Part shown: piece after piece, positions 1-7,828 of the stretch
How positions within the stretch are numbered: position 1 is the first letter of the stretch
Layout: each line of letters starts with the position of its first letter
Origin: Treponema sp.
GTDB taxonomy: Bacteria; Spirochaetota; Spirochaetia; Treponematales; Breznakiellaceae
Assembly: GCA_031265435.1 (NCBI GenBank)
Contig: JAISCR010000096.1
Span: 1-39,836 of the forward strand
Direction: 5' to 3'
DNA length: 39,836 bases
Made by a program: the position numbers and the translations under genes
The notes under the pieces: generated by a model
The model's database searches: none
The model's input: the letters and a program-made list of their open reading frames with translations, nothing else
What the model was told of the DNA's origin: nothing

Positions 1-275
1 CCCGCGTTGTTTATCAGGACGTCCACGGGGCCAAACTTTTTTTCCAGCGCCTTTGCCTGCCGGGCGACCGCGGCCCTGTCCGAAACGTCGCAGGGCATAC
101 CGGTAACAAAAAGCCCTTCGACGGCGGCCTCCGCTTCAAGGTTTTTCAGCGCGGCGGCGTTCATGTCCCATACCACGACCCGGCCTCCCCTGCGGGCAAA
201 ATCAAGCGCCATAAGCCGGCCGATGCCGGAGGCTCCGCCTGTAACAAGGATCAGCTTGTTGGTAATATCTTTCAT
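1..275 (-). CDS. Short-chain dehydrogenase/reductase, N-terminal part (cut by window edge)
   Basis: Only the first 91 residues are inside the window. They carry the two hallmarks of classical short-chain dehydrogenases: the glycine-rich NAD(P)-binding turn TGGASGIG near residue 13, and the NNAG motif at the window edge. An acidic residue (VVWDMN) follows the second strand, which usually favours NAD(H) over NADPH. The catalytic Ser-Tyr-Lys lies outside, so the substrate cannot be inferred. ATG 275 gives a normal family N terminus. ATGs at 287 and 284 are in frame, the first only 1 base after the stop of the upstream PIN gene, so translational coupling is possible. No clear Shine-Dalgarno is seen for either. 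Confidence 0.85.
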   Translation of the reverse strand, partial: MKDITNKLILVTGGASGIGRLMALDFARRGGRVVVWDMNAAALKNLEAEAAVEGLFVTGMPCDVSDRAAVARQAKALEKKFGPVDVLINNA

Positions 276-288
276 AGCAAACATCATA

Positions 289-708
289 CTAAGGCTTTCG
301 CAGTAATTCCACCCCCGCCTTGACACAGGCGGCGCGGAGGGCACCGTTCAGGGTACCCAGGGCGGCCTTTTTACGCACCGCCAGTTCCAGGTAGACGGCC
401 GCCGAAGGACTCAGGTTGTAAAGCTGGGACAAGTCCAGAATATGGCTGGTATGATCCGCCCCAAACGAAACATCCGTGCCGAAATGGTACAGATCCAGCA
501 GCCTGATAATTTCCAGAACGTCGGAATGTTTAAGCCGGCCGCGGGCCAGGCCGGCGGAAAGCAGCTCCGTCATCTCATCCCAAAAGCAGACGGGCACCAG
601 AACTTCGGCGGCTTCGTCAAAGGCCCTGAACACCCGCAGAACTTCACCGGATTTGTCGTGGGGAAGAAATAACGCCGCGCAGAACGAACAGTCCAGAACG
701 TTAATCAT
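289..708 (-). CDS. VapC-like PIN-domain protein, catalytically degenerate
   Basis: This 139-residue protein has the size and pattern of VapC-type PIN ribonucleases of toxin-antitoxin modules. The N-terminal strand with its first acid (D6 in LDCSF), the second acid (E45) and the C-terminal block (YLELA ... GALRAACVKAGVELL) all align with the family. Two of the four metal-binding acids are replaced. The Asp normally in the SAYDAAYLEL motif is A103 (here SPSAAVYLEL). The Asp of the ATLDRALR motif is N121 (here GTLNGALR). Its start overlaps the end of the antitoxin gene by 4 bases, the usual coupling. It may be an inactive or RNA-binding-only toxin. The family call is good; loss of activity is inference. 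Confidence 0.85.
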   Translation of the reverse strand: MINVLDCSFCAALFLPHDKSGEVLRVFRAFDEAAEVLVPVCFWDEMTELLSAGLARGRLKHSDVLEIIRLLDLYHFGTDVSFGADHTSHILDLSQLYNLSPSAAVYLELAVRKKAALGTLNGALRAACVKAGVELLRKP

Positions 709-890
709 GTAAGGGTTTGATAGCTGAAAAGCCGTTCGGTTATCTCGGCCCGTGTGGGAACATCCTCAAGAACCGGAACGATACGGGCGACGGCCTTGCC
801 GTGCTTTATAATAAAGTATTCCCTCCCGTTTATAACCTCGTCAATCATCTCCGTAAAGTAATTCTTCGCGCTGTCTATGTTGATATTCAT
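705..890 (-). CDS. Phd/YefM-like antitoxin
   Basis: A 61-residue protein with the typical Phd/YefM N-terminal fold pattern: MNINIDSAKNYFTEMIDEV, then EYFIIKHGKAVARIVPV. This is the DNA-binding, dimerising part that autoregulates such operons; the short C-terminal tail would bind the PIN partner. It lies upstream of and overlaps the VapC-like gene by 4 bases (tcat on plus), so the two are one transcript. There is no Shine-Dalgarno before ATG 890. Instead an extended -10 box ends 6 bases upstream, which would make the message leaderless. Confidence 0.8.
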   Translation of the reverse strand: MNINIDSAKNYFTEMIDEVINGREYFIIKHGKAVARIVPVLEDVPTRAEITERLFSYQTLT

Positions 891-896
891 GAGCTT

Positions 897-905
897 ACTA
901 TATCA
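897..905 (-). promoter_or_regulatory. Extended -10 promoter of the antitoxin-toxin pair, leaderless geometry
   Basis: Read on the minus strand the sequence is TGATATAGT, AAGCTC, ATG. This is a TGn extended -10 box (TATAGT) with 6 bases to the start codon, which places the expected +1 on the A of ATG. No good -35 is seen at 16-18 bases, as is usual for extended -10 promoters. The same arrangement precedes the PIN toxin gene at 38116. Confidence 0.5.
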
Positions 906-935
906 CATGTTCCCGTGTTTGGGGCAGGCGTAACA

Positions 936-959
936 ACCATGGAGCGTATGCTCCATGGT
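936..959. other. Perfect 10-bp hairpin between the RHH gene and the antitoxin
   Basis: The arms accatggagc and gctccatggt are perfectly complementary around a 4-base gtat loop. It lies 143 bases downstream of the RHH gene stop and about 45 bases upstream of the predicted antitoxin +1. Read on minus it is followed only by a weak T-rich stretch, so it is a poor terminator. It could be an operator or a repeat. The interval 891-1101 holds no other convincing gene. Confidence 0.5.
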
Positions 960-1101
960 GTTGCCGGTAATGTGCGCCTGTTCCAGATGTGGGCGCTCAT
1001 ATCAGGCAAAGATGTCCGGTTGTCCGACTATATCAAAATGCCTCGCCTAATTCCTCGGCCACAATGGAAATTCCCTGTGATGGTTATTCCGAAAGGAAAA
1101 A

Positions 1102-1362
1102 TCACTCTCTTGTTACGGATCCCTCGTTCAGGGAGGATACGATTTCCCTCCGTACCAGTTCGCTTATAAGCTCCGTGAGCGTTTTATGAGCAGCTATCGC
1201 TTTTGTAGTTAAATATTTTGTAGAAAGATCATCCAGTACGACCATGCGGGAGGCTTTATGCCGGGCAAAAAAGCCGTTCTTTCCATCGCCGGATACTTTA
1301 GGCGGATTTTTAGTAAAATACTCGTCCCAGTAGTCTGCTTCTTCGTCAGTCATTCCTGGCAT
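1102..1362 (-). CDS. Orphan ribbon-helix-helix (CopG-like) antitoxin-type protein
   Basis: An 86-residue protein. The N-terminal acidic segment (MTDEEADYWDEYFTKNPP) is typical of small antitoxins of the BrnA/CopG type. The C-terminal half reads as a ribbon followed by two helices (MVVLDDLSTKYLTTKAIAAHKTLTELISELVRRE), the ribbon-helix-helix DNA-binding form. ATG 1362 was chosen because AGGAGA sits 4 bases upstream; the longer reading from 1425 has no ribosome site. There is no toxin gene next to it: the closest genes are the flavoprotein upstream and the Phd/VapC pair downstream. The antitoxin role is inferred from composition only. Confidence 0.65.
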   Translation of the reverse strand: MPGMTDEEADYWDEYFTKNPPKVSGDGKNGFFARHKASRMVVLDDLSTKYLTTKAIAAHKTLTELISELVRREIVSSLNEGSVTRE

Positions 1363-1481
1363 AATTTCTCCTACTTGCCTATCAATGGGAGATTTTGGGC
1401 GTATTGTCAAGCCACAGACCAACACAGACCCTCACGGACAGGAATACGGAATTCATGGACTTTTTTTTGAAATAACGATGA

Positions 1482-1513
1482 GATCCGCGAAAGCGCCTGA
1501 GCCTCCGCGGATC
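1482..1513 (-). terminator. Possible hairpin terminator after the flavoprotein gene
   Basis: The inverted repeat GATCCGCG ... CGCGGATC (8-bp arms, 16-base loop) starts 6 bases after the flavoprotein stop codon. Read on minus it is not followed by a T run, so it would be at best a weak or factor-dependent terminator. No gene is seen between it and the RHH gene start at 1362. Confidence 0.3.
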
Positions 1514-1519
1514 CGTTTG

Positions 1520-2770
1520 TTAGTCCGTAAGATGGCTGCCGAAGGCAAAGTGTCCGTCAGTTCGCTTCAGGACCGCCTGCATGTACTCTCCGAAAGTCGC
1601 GCCGAAATAGATGTTCGGGTATTCAGGTTTGCTGAGCGCGAACTTTATCAGGTTTCGGGAAATCTCACGCTTGCTCACAATGTTTTCGCGAATGGAAACG
1701 TATTGCGACCATTGTTCGTTGAACAGCTTTCCCAAAAGGGTATGAAATTCCGAAAGCGTTTCGGCGGAGAAATCATTTTCCGCAAAGGCTTTTTCCGCTA
1801 CATCGGCGCAAATTTTTCCGCCGTACATTGCGGGGGCGATACCGTAGTAATAACAGGGGTCAGGCGCGGAAGCGGCGTCTCCGATGATAAAAGCGCCGGG
1901 AGCGTAATTTTTTTCTATCTGTTTCGCGCAGGGAAGCCTCCAGCCCTTCATGCCGTCCACACAGCGCGCGTTTTTAAGATACTTCCGGGCTGTTTGGGAA
2001 TGTTCCAGCCAGTAATTGTGGAATCCGTCCAGGGACATATTATGCGCCCGAAGCAGCCCTTCCGAAAGACAGCAGCCCACCGATGCCTGGGTCGCTTCCT
2101 TATTGATGATATTGATCCACATGGGCATGAAGTAATATTTGTCTATTTCCTCCCTGTTTCCCGGCATAAAATCAGGATCGTAAATCCAGATACAGTTGCC
2201 GTCAACCGTATTTTCAAGTCCTTCCCAGTAACCGCGGATAGCGAACATATAGGAAGCGGGATCGTTATTGAAAATGCCCAATTGACGGGCAATCAGGGAA
2301 TGGCTGCCGTTTGCGATAACCACCAGATCGGCTTCGACCGTTATCTCCCGGTTATTATACAAACCCCGTATTCCCTTTACCTGGCCTTTTTTGATGATCA
2401 ATTCGGTCGCTTCAAAAAGTTCCATAAAATCGGCGCCGGCACGCACAGCCGCGCGGCGGATAATGTCATCCGCGATACGCCGCGGAATAAGCCATTCCGC
2501 GTTTTCCACTTTAAAATTGACGGTTTCCTCACCGGGGCCTACCATGGTGATTACCTGCAATTCACTCTGTTTGTTCGCCTCCAGTTCCTCATAAACGCCC
2601 ATTTCGCGGAAAATCGGATACAGGGACGCCTGCCAGTTATCGCCGCATACTTTTTCACGGGGCCAGGTCTCTTTATCAATCATCAGAACATCCAGGCCTT
2701 TTTTCGCAAGATAAAACGCGGCGGCGGAACCGCCGGGGCCCGCGCCAATAACTACCACTTGTCTTTTCAT
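1520..2770 (-). CDS. Geranylgeranyl-reductase-family FAD-dependent oxidoreductase
   Basis: A 416-residue flavoprotein. Residues 1-30 form the FAD-binding dinucleotide fold (VVVIGAGPGGSAAAF). PREKVCGD at 37-44 is the hallmark of the geranylgeranyl reductase/PHBH-like family. The second FAD contact IIGDAASAPDP lies near residue 297. Family members reduce isoprenoid double bonds or hydroxylate small substrates; the real substrate is unknown here. The start overlaps the stop of the Fe-S/FAD GltD-like gene by 4 bases, so the two are coupled and probably form an electron-transfer pair. A 495-codon open frame on the opposite strand is an antisense shadow of this gene. Confidence 0.85.
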   Translation of the reverse strand: MKRQVVVIGAGPGGSAAAFYLAKKGLDVLMIDKETWPREKVCGDNWQASLYPIFREMGVYEELEANKQSELQVITMVGPGEETVNFKVENAEWLIPRRIADDIIRRAAVRAGADFMELFEATELIIKKGQVKGIRGLYNNREITVEADLVVIANGSHSLIARQLGIFNNDPASYMFAIRGYWEGLENTVDGNCIWIYDPDFMPGNREEIDKYYFMPMWINIINKEATQASVGCCLSEGLLRAHNMSLDGFHNYWLEHSQTARKYLKNARCVDGMKGWRLPCAKQIEKNYAPGAFIIGDAASAPDPCYYYGIAPAMYGGKICADVAEKAFAENDFSAETLSEFHTLLGKLFNEQWSQYVSIRENIVSKREISRNLIKFALSKPEYPNIYFGATFGEYMQAVLKRTDGHFAFGSHLTD

Positions 2771-4536
2771 TCTTTGTCTCCTTTTGCTACCAGTGTTATT
2801 ACGTCACCTTTGGGACACAGCTTCTGGCACATACCGCAGGCGATACATTCTTCCGGATCGACAATTTCGTAACCGCAGCCCAGACAGCTTAACGCTTCCC
2901 GGCTGATTTTCCCGTCATCAAGACACCCTTCCACCTCGGTAAACGACTGTATCCGCAGGGCGGCGTCCAGCAGGGGAGCTTCCGGGCGAATGGTTTTTCT
3001 CCGGTTGTAGGGGAAAATTTTTTCCATTACCGGCGCAAGGTTCAGCTTGTGAGACGCCATGGGGTCTTTCAGGCTTCTGCCCCGGAGCGCGGCGTCTACC
3101 GTGACGGCGGTCTTGCGGCCGGAGGCCATGGCGTCCACTACCGAACACTTACCGCCGGCGATGTCTCCGGCAAAGAAAATGTCCGGCCCGCTTTGATTTT
3201 TCCAGAGGGCATCCGGCGCCTGGCCTATGGCCTCCACCACCCAATCGGCTTTCAATTCCATCGTATCCTTTTCGTCAAGATCGAAACTGATTTTTCCGTT
3301 TTCATCTTTCCGGAAATTCTTTACCCTGGCAAATTGAACGCCCTGCAGTTCGGGAAACAGGGAACACTTATACTGGATTGGGCCGTAACCTTCCATAATT
3401 TCTATTCCTTCATCCCGGGCTTCCTGTAGTTCCCATGGATGAGCGGGAACATCTTTGCCGGATTCCAGGCATACTACGGTCACCCTGGAAGCCCCCACCC
3501 TCAGAGCGGTCCGGGCCGCGTCCATGGCAACACTGCCGCCGCCGATGATAACCGCCTCGCCGTCTTTGAATTTGAAAATCTGACCAAGGTGGCGCCGTAC
3601 TTCCTGATCGTGGTTTACCTGGGACATGAAATTTATGGCGGACATGACGCCGGCCAGGAAATGGCCGGAAATCTGAAGCCCCCGTGAATTCGGGGTTCCG
3701 GCGGCGACAACGACGGCGTCGTATTCCTGCCTGATCTCCTCCAGCGTATAGCGGTCGATACGGGCGTTCAAACGGATATCCATGCCGGCTTTCCGTAATC
3801 GCCGAATATCCCGGTCTATCGCTTCCCTGGACAGGCGAAATGCCGGGATACCCCGTTTCAGCATGCCGCCGGCTTCGGTGTCGCTCTCAAATACCGTTAC
3901 CTCATAACCCGCCAGAGAAAGATAATGAGCGGCGGTAAGGCCGGCAGGACCGGCGCCGATAACGGCAATCCTTTCATCATAGAGGACGGTATATTTTACC
4001 CCGGCGTCTTTCGTATTGGACAGATACTTTTTTATACCCCGGATTTTGACAGGATTATCAACAAGGATGCCGCGCTTACAGGCGTCTTCGCAGGGATGAT
4101 GACACACGCTCCCGCATACCGACGGAAGCGGGTTCTTCTCCCAGATTAAATTAAAGGCTTCCTCAATTTTGCCTGCCTTAACCAGCCCTATATAACCCTG
4201 GGGGGAAATGTTCAGGGGACAGGCCGTTGTACAGGAACAAGCCACCGCAACTTCTTCCATTGCCTGGGGTGAAATACCCGGCTTCTCCGTACAGATAGGA
4301 CACCCGTGGCAGATAATGCGCTGGTACTCCCCGATAGCCTTAACCGGACAAATTTCACGGCAGGTTCCGCAGTTTACACACTTAGACGGATTGATATAAG
4401 CGGTAACTTTTTCAACCGGGACAATGGAATCCCTGATTGAGCTTTTCCGGATTGCTGTACCTTTGTTGGCAACAGTTCTTTTTTCCGGAGTTCTTGATGT
4501 GTACTCGACATCAAGTCCTGGACCACCAATAGACAT
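2767..4536 (-). CDS. GltD-like pyridine nucleotide-disulfide oxidoreductase with ferredoxin domains at both ends
   Basis: A 589-residue protein. A 4Fe-4S motif (C53, C56, C59, C63) and a further CHGCPIC group come first. Next is a GltD/dihydropyrimidine-dehydrogenase-type cysteine domain (ACSCTTACP, CGSVCHHPCEDACKRG, about 99-155). The FAD fold starts at IAVIGAGPAG (about 190), and the NAD(P)H fold has AVIIGGGSVAMDAA (about 315). A C-terminal cysteine cluster (SCLGCGYE, then CIACGMCQKLCPKG) ends it. It should move electrons between NAD(P)H, flavin and several clusters. ATG 4536 is preferred because GGAGG lies 7 bases upstream; ATG 4551 has no ribosome site and its own codons contain that GGAGG. 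It precedes and overlaps the flavoprotein gene. It is not a plain glutamate synthase subunit, since no large subunit is nearby. Confidence 0.85.
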   Translation of the reverse strand: MSIGGPGLDVEYTSRTPEKRTVANKGTAIRKSSIRDSIVPVEKVTAYINPSKCVNCGTCREICPVKAIGEYQRIICHGCPICTEKPGISPQAMEEVAVACSCTTACPLNISPQGYIGLVKAGKIEEAFNLIWEKNPLPSVCGSVCHHPCEDACKRGILVDNPVKIRGIKKYLSNTKDAGVKYTVLYDERIAVIGAGPAGLTAAHYLSLAGYEVTVFESDTEAGGMLKRGIPAFRLSREAIDRDIRRLRKAGMDIRLNARIDRYTLEEIRQEYDAVVVAAGTPNSRGLQISGHFLAGVMSAINFMSQVNHDQEVRRHLGQIFKFKDGEAVIIGGGSVAMDAARTALRVGASRVTVVCLESGKDVPAHPWELQEARDEGIEIMEGYGPIQYKCSLFPELQGVQFARVKNFRKDENGKISFDLDEKDTMELKADWVVEAIGQAPDALWKNQSGPDIFFAGDIAGGKCSVVDAMASGRKTAVTVDAALRGRSLKDPMASHKLNLAPVMEKIFPYNRRKTIRPEAPLLDAALRIQSFTEVEGCLDDGKISREALSCLGCGYEIVDPEECIACGMCQKLCPKGDVITLVAKGDKE

Positions 4537-4635
4537 GCTTCTTGCCTCCATCGCTTGTTAAAATAAACAGGACTTGCCCGACAACCTTGCCGGTTCTCCA
4601 AAAACCGCGGGTTCTCTTGCAGATCCTGATTGCTA

Positions 4636-4665
4636 ATTTTATGAGGGGGATCAAAAAACCGTCAA
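4636..4665 (-). promoter_or_regulatory. Promoter of the GltD-like/flavoprotein operon
   Basis: On the minus strand TTGACG (4665-4660), an 18-base spacer and TAAAAT (4641-4636) make a good vegetative promoter. It lies about 100 bases before the start codon at 4536, in the 237-base gap after the TetR gene. Confidence 0.55.
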
Positions 4666-4730
4666 CGAACAATTCACAGGTTTTGAAACGAATATACAAA
4701 TAAAACAATCCGTTTATACGCATTTATGGT

Positions 4731-4748
4731 ACAAACGAACACTTTTGT
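4731..4748. promoter_or_regulatory. Weak candidate TetR operator
   Basis: The imperfect inverted repeat ACAAACGAACACTTTTGT has 5-bp outer arms. It lies just downstream of the tetR stop and about 65 bases upstream of the -35 of the oxidoreductase operon. The size and position fit a TetR-type site, but the symmetry is short and could be chance. Confidence 0.2.
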
Positions 4749-4773
4749 CATAAAACATGAGAGAAGCGGTTTT

Positions 4774-5334
4774 TTAAAACAAATAATTGGTTATAATCTC
4801 ATCCGGAGATTTTGAAAATATCAGCGCAATATCCCTCACGAGGTCATCTACGGAGATCGCCATTCCGCTCTCAATCCAGGACATAATAATCGCCGCAGCC
4901 CCGGCGGAAAGGTAACGGCTGAAAAATTCAAAACTCACTTTTGGCTGGCTGCTCTGTTCGGGCCGGGCATACTCATTGACTTTTTCTTCGGAAAGTCCGC
5001 TGCTGTATACCTTGATAAGACAATCCCTCAGCAGATGCCCGCCGTCTACGGAAGACAGGGCAGTATAAAAAACTTTATTTTTCAGAATGCATGAAAACAT
5101 TGATTTGGTTCTGATGTTATCGACCTTGATTTGAAAATAGGGAAAACAGTATTTCATATAATCCCGAAAACAAATCCATTCCACCAGTTTTTCCTTGTTT
5201 CTAAAGTAGTAGTAAAAAGCGTTCCGGCTGGCGGGGGTATTATCACATATCATTTGTATAGTAATGGCGGAATAAGAATGTGTCTTGAGCAGACTGATAA
5301 AACTATCGGCTATATGTTCCTGTACTATAGTCAT
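4774..5334 (-). CDS. TetR-family transcriptional regulator
   Basis: A 186-residue protein with an N-terminal helix-turn-helix of the TetR type: AITIQMICDNTPASRNAFYYYFRNKEKLVEW, about residues 22-52, including the YYYF...KEKL signature. The C-terminal two thirds are variable helices, as expected for the ligand pocket. ATG 5334 is preceded by GAGAGG at 5 bases; a longer reading to 5379 has no ribosome site. It sits directly upstream of the Fe-S/flavoprotein operon on the same strand, so control of that operon is likely but inferred. The gap 5335-5557 on the other side holds no recognisable gene. Confidence 0.85.
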   Translation of the reverse strand: MTIVQEHIADSFISLLKTHSYSAITIQMICDNTPASRNAFYYYFRNKEKLVEWICFRDYMKYCFPYFQIKVDNIRTKSMFSCILKNKVFYTALSSVDGGHLLRDCLIKVYSSGLSEEKVNEYARPEQSSQPKVSFEFFSRYLSAGAAAIIMSWIESGMAISVDDLVRDIALIFSKSPDEIITNYLF

Positions 5335-5557
5335 AGCAACCTCTCTGATAACAATAGCAGCCTGATACGATTCACTCAATTATACCAGAGTAAATGTCTT
5401 TGAGAATTCCGGCAAGCAGCAGCCTGTGTCTATTGTATCCATCTGCAGGGAGCTTCCGGGCCCGTTTCTCCGGGGCTAGGGATATACGCAGATCGGGGGA
5501 AATTTCAGCCCTTGTGGGAAAAATCACGCCGATCCCGGGTTATGGGAGGATCCCCCA

Positions 5558-5587
5558 TTGACCAAAACGCCTCTTCAATCTTATACT
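5558..5587 (+). promoter_or_regulatory. Promoter of the rpsP-rplS operon
   Basis: TTGACC (5558-5563), an 18-base spacer and TATACT (5582-5587) form a good vegetative promoter 27 bases before the rpsP start. A strong GAGGAGG ribosome site follows. Confidence 0.65.
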
Positions 5588-5614
5588 ATTCAATACTAAT
5601 ATTGAGGAGGCTAC

Positions 5615-5863
5615 ATGAGCGCCAGAATAAGGCTCAAGAAGTTTGGAACCAAGAAACGACCCTATTACCGTATCGTGGTCATGGAAAAGCGGGATGCCCG
5701 GGACGGCAAAACTATCGAAGAATTAGGCTACTACCATCCTATCGAAGCTGAAGACAAGCAGATTCTCTTTGATGAAACAAAGGCCAGGGTATGGCTTGAA
5801 AAAGGCGCTACCGTCACCGATACGGTACGCCGGATCTTCAATAAAAAAAACATCTCCCTGTAA
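5615..5863 (+). CDS. rpsP: 30S ribosomal protein S16
   Basis: An 82-residue protein with the complete S16 pattern. It begins SARIRLKKFGTKKRPYYRIVV and continues with RDGK and ELGYYHP, then DETKARVWLEKGATVTDTVRRIF. S16 is an early-assembly protein of the small subunit body. Its length is normal. ATG has GAGGAGG upstream. It heads a run rpsP-khpA-rimM-trmD-rplS, the classical order, with 27 bases to the next gene. Confidence 0.98.
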   Translation: MSARIRLKKFGTKKRPYYRIVVMEKRDARDGKTIEELGYYHPIEAEDKQILFDETKARVWLEKGATVTDTVRRIFNKKNISL

Positions 5864-5890
5864 GCAAGGTAAGGTATAACGGAGAGACGC

Positions 5891-6124
5891 ATGGAAAAAG
5901 ATCTGGTTGAATATATCGTCAAGACCCTGGTTGATGACCCTGCCCAGGTACAGCTCAGTGTGGTGGAAGGAGAAAAATCTACCATCCTGGAGCTGCGAGT
6001 AGCGGAAAACGACATCGGCAAGGTAATCGGCAAGCATGGACGGATTGCAAAGGCTATCCGCACGGTGCTGCAGGCCGCCACCGCAAAGACCGGGAAACAT
6101 ACGGTTCTTGAGATTTTAGACTGA
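5891..6124 (+). CDS. khpA: KH-domain RNA-binding protein KhpA
   Basis: A 77-residue single KH domain. The GKHG loop (residues 47-50, in IGKVIGKHGRIAKAIR) is the nucleic-acid gripping loop of KH domains. KhpA proteins bind RNA, usually together with KhpB, and are commonly encoded between rpsP and rimM, as here. The ribosome site GGAGA precedes ATG 5891. RimM starts 7 bases after its stop. Confidence 0.95.
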   Translation: MEKDLVEYIVKTLVDDPAQVQLSVVEGEKSTILELRVAENDIGKVIGKHGRIAKAIRTVLQAATAKTGKHTVLEILD

Positions 6125-6131
6125 AAATTTT

Positions 6132-6638
6132 TTGCTTGAACGATTTGTTGCCGGTATTACCGGTCAGCCTTTTGGACTGAAGGGTTTTATAAAAGTCAGA
6201 TCTCTTTCAGGTGAAATTGAACATCTTCTAACACTAAAAACGGTTTGTCTCAGACAGGGAGAGAAAGAACGGGTATTTACCGTGGAGGAAACCGGCCTTG
6301 CCCTGCCCGCGGTGTTGATGAAATTTGCCGGTATAGAGAGTCCTGAGGCGGCCAAGACCCTCTCCGGTGCGGAACTCCTTGTGGAACGGGAACAGGCGGC
6401 TCCCCTGCGTGAGGGGGAATTCTACATCGAAGATCTCAAGGGTCTTGAGGTGACGGACGGCTCGGGAGAGCGCCTGGGCAGCGTTAGAGATGTGCTGGAA
6501 GGGGGCGGCGGCTTCCTTGTGGAACTGGAAATGCCCTCGGGAGAGCGCAGGCTGATACCCTTCCGGAACGAGTTTTTTGGTGAAATAGATCTGCAAAAAG
6601 GAAAGGCCCTTCTCCATGCCCGCTGGATTCTGGAATGA
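6132..6638 (+). CDS. rimM: Ribosome maturation factor RimM
   Basis: A 168-residue protein. The N-terminal RimM beta-barrel starts ERFVAGITGQPFGLKGFIKVRSL, and a PRC-barrel half follows (EFYIEDLKGLEVTD ... IPFRNEFFGEIDLQKG). RimM binds S19 and helps the 30S head mature. The only start that retains the conserved N terminus is TTG 6132, with no good Shine-Dalgarno and just 7 bases after the khpA stop, so translation probably depends on khpA. Its end overlaps trmD by 4 bases. Confidence 0.95.
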   Translation: MLERFVAGITGQPFGLKGFIKVRSLSGEIEHLLTLKTVCLRQGEKERVFTVEETGLALPAVLMKFAGIESPEAAKTLSGAELLVEREQAAPLREGEFYIEDLKGLEVTDGSGERLGSVRDVLEGGGGFLVELEMPSGERRLIPFRNEFFGEIDLQKGKALLHARWILE

Positions 6639-7438
6639 AGTACACGGTTCTGACAATTTTCCCGGAGATTACCGATGCATATTTCTCCGCTTCGATCATG
6701 GCCAGAGCGGTAAAGGCCGGTTTTGTAGAGTACCGCTCTATCAACATCCGGGATTTTGCCTTTGATAAGCACAAAAAAACCGATGACGCGCCTTACGGGG
6801 GCGGAGCGGGCATGCTCATGCTTCCTGAACCTTTGGGGCTGGCGCTTGAGGCTGCCGGTGTCTCAAAAAAAACCTGTCCGGAAACAATGCGGCAATCCCC
6901 TGTTCGGAAGGTTCCGGGCAAAAAAGTAATCTATCTTTCCCCTTCGGGCCGGCCTTTTACCCAAAAGACGGCGGAAGAACTGGTTCAAAACGAGGAGTTG
7001 ATCCTGATCTGCGGCCGTTACGAGGGTATTGATCAGCGGATCATCGATCTTTATGTGGATGAAGAAGTTTCCATCGGGGATTATGTCCTCTCTTCCGGGG
7101 AAGCGGCGGCCCTGGTTCTCATTGACTCAACCTACCGCCTGCTTGACCGGGTGATCAGTGCCGAATCCCTCAGGGAGGAGAGTTTCGCGGGCGGGCTTTT
7201 GGAGTATCCCCAGTATACACGCCCCGAAGTTTATGATACGATAAAAGTTCCCGAGGTGCTTCTTTCGGGGCACCATGAAAATATCCGGCGCTGGAGGCTT
7301 CAAAAGCGTCTGGAAAAAACCTTTGCCTTAAGGCAGGAACTTATCCGCCGGGGAGAGGAAGCCGGGCTTTTTGATACTGAAACGATTAAGATGATAGAGG
7401 AGATGCGGAAAAATCATGAACGAGATCAGGGCAATTGA
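6635..7438 (+). CDS. trmD: tRNA (guanine-N1)-methyltransferase TrmD
   Basis: A 267-residue SPOUT methyltransferase that makes m1G37 in tRNAs and prevents frameshifting. Visible motifs are the start [24 protein letters not shown], the deep-knot cofactor segments [11 protein letters not shown] and [14 protein letters not shown], and the C-terminal [16 protein letters not shown]. It is a little longer than the usual 240-250 residues because of an insert near residue 85-100 and a longer tail. The start ATG overlaps rimM, and the tail overlaps rplS by 23 bases. Confidence 0.97.
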   Translation: MKYTVLTIFPEITDAYFSASIMARAVKAGFVEYRSINIRDFAFDKHKKTDDAPYGGGAGMLMLPEPLGLALEAAGVSKKTCPETMRQSPVRKVPGKKVIYLSPSGRPFTQKTAEELVQNEELILICGRYEGIDQRIIDLYVDEEVSIGDYVLSSGEAAALVLIDSTYRLLDRVISAESLREESFAGGLLEYPQYTRPEVYDTIKVPEVLLSGHHENIRRWRLQKRLEKTFALRQELIRRGEEAGLFDTETIKMIEEMRKNHERDQGN

Positions 7439-7802
7439 AGAATCCCAGATGAAGAAAGACCCCCTCACCTTTAAGGTTGGGGATATGGTAAAGGTCCATT
7501 TCAGGATTATTGAAGGCAAGACCGAACGAATCCAGATCTACGAAGGCCTGGTAATAGCGTTTAAGAATTCCAGGGTTGGAAGAAGCTTTACGGTAAGAAA
7601 AAATTCCTATGGCGTGGGCGTTGAACGGGTATTCCCCCTCCACTCCCCCCGGATTGCCCGGGTTGAACTTGTCCGCCCCGGAAAGGTGCGCAGGGCCAAG
7701 CTCTACTATATCCGGAGCAAGATCGGCAAGGCAGCCAAAATCAAGGAACTTATCGTCTCCAAAAAGACTGAACATAAGAGCAAACCCGCGGCTCAGAGTT
7801 AA
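7416..7802 (+). CDS. rplS: 50S ribosomal protein L19
   Basis: A 128-residue protein with the L19 core: [30 protein letters not shown], then [24 protein letters not shown] and [22 protein letters not shown]19 lies at the subunit interface. Its first 8 codons lie inside the trmD 3' end in another frame, which suggests tight coupling. The C-terminal extension after KIKEL is basic and typical. Confidence 0.97.
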   Translation: MNEIRAIEESQMKKDPLTFKVGDMVKVHFRIIEGKTERIQIYEGLVIAFKNSRVGRSFTVRKNSYGVGVERVFPLHSPRIARVELVRPGKVRRAKLYYIRSKIGKAAKIKELIVSKKTEHKSKPAAQS

Positions 7803-7828
7803 AGGGCCGGGGATGGAGGGTTGGGCGG

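Noticed and set aside
1385-2872. A 495-codon open frame on the plus strand opposite the flavoprotein gene
   Set aside because: It is an antisense shadow; the minus strand carries the recognisable FAD and family motifs, and the plus frame has no domain or ribosome site.
4537-4551. Start of the GltD-like gene at ATG 4551
   Set aside because: There is no ribosome site before it, while its own first codons hold the GGAGG that serves ATG 4536.
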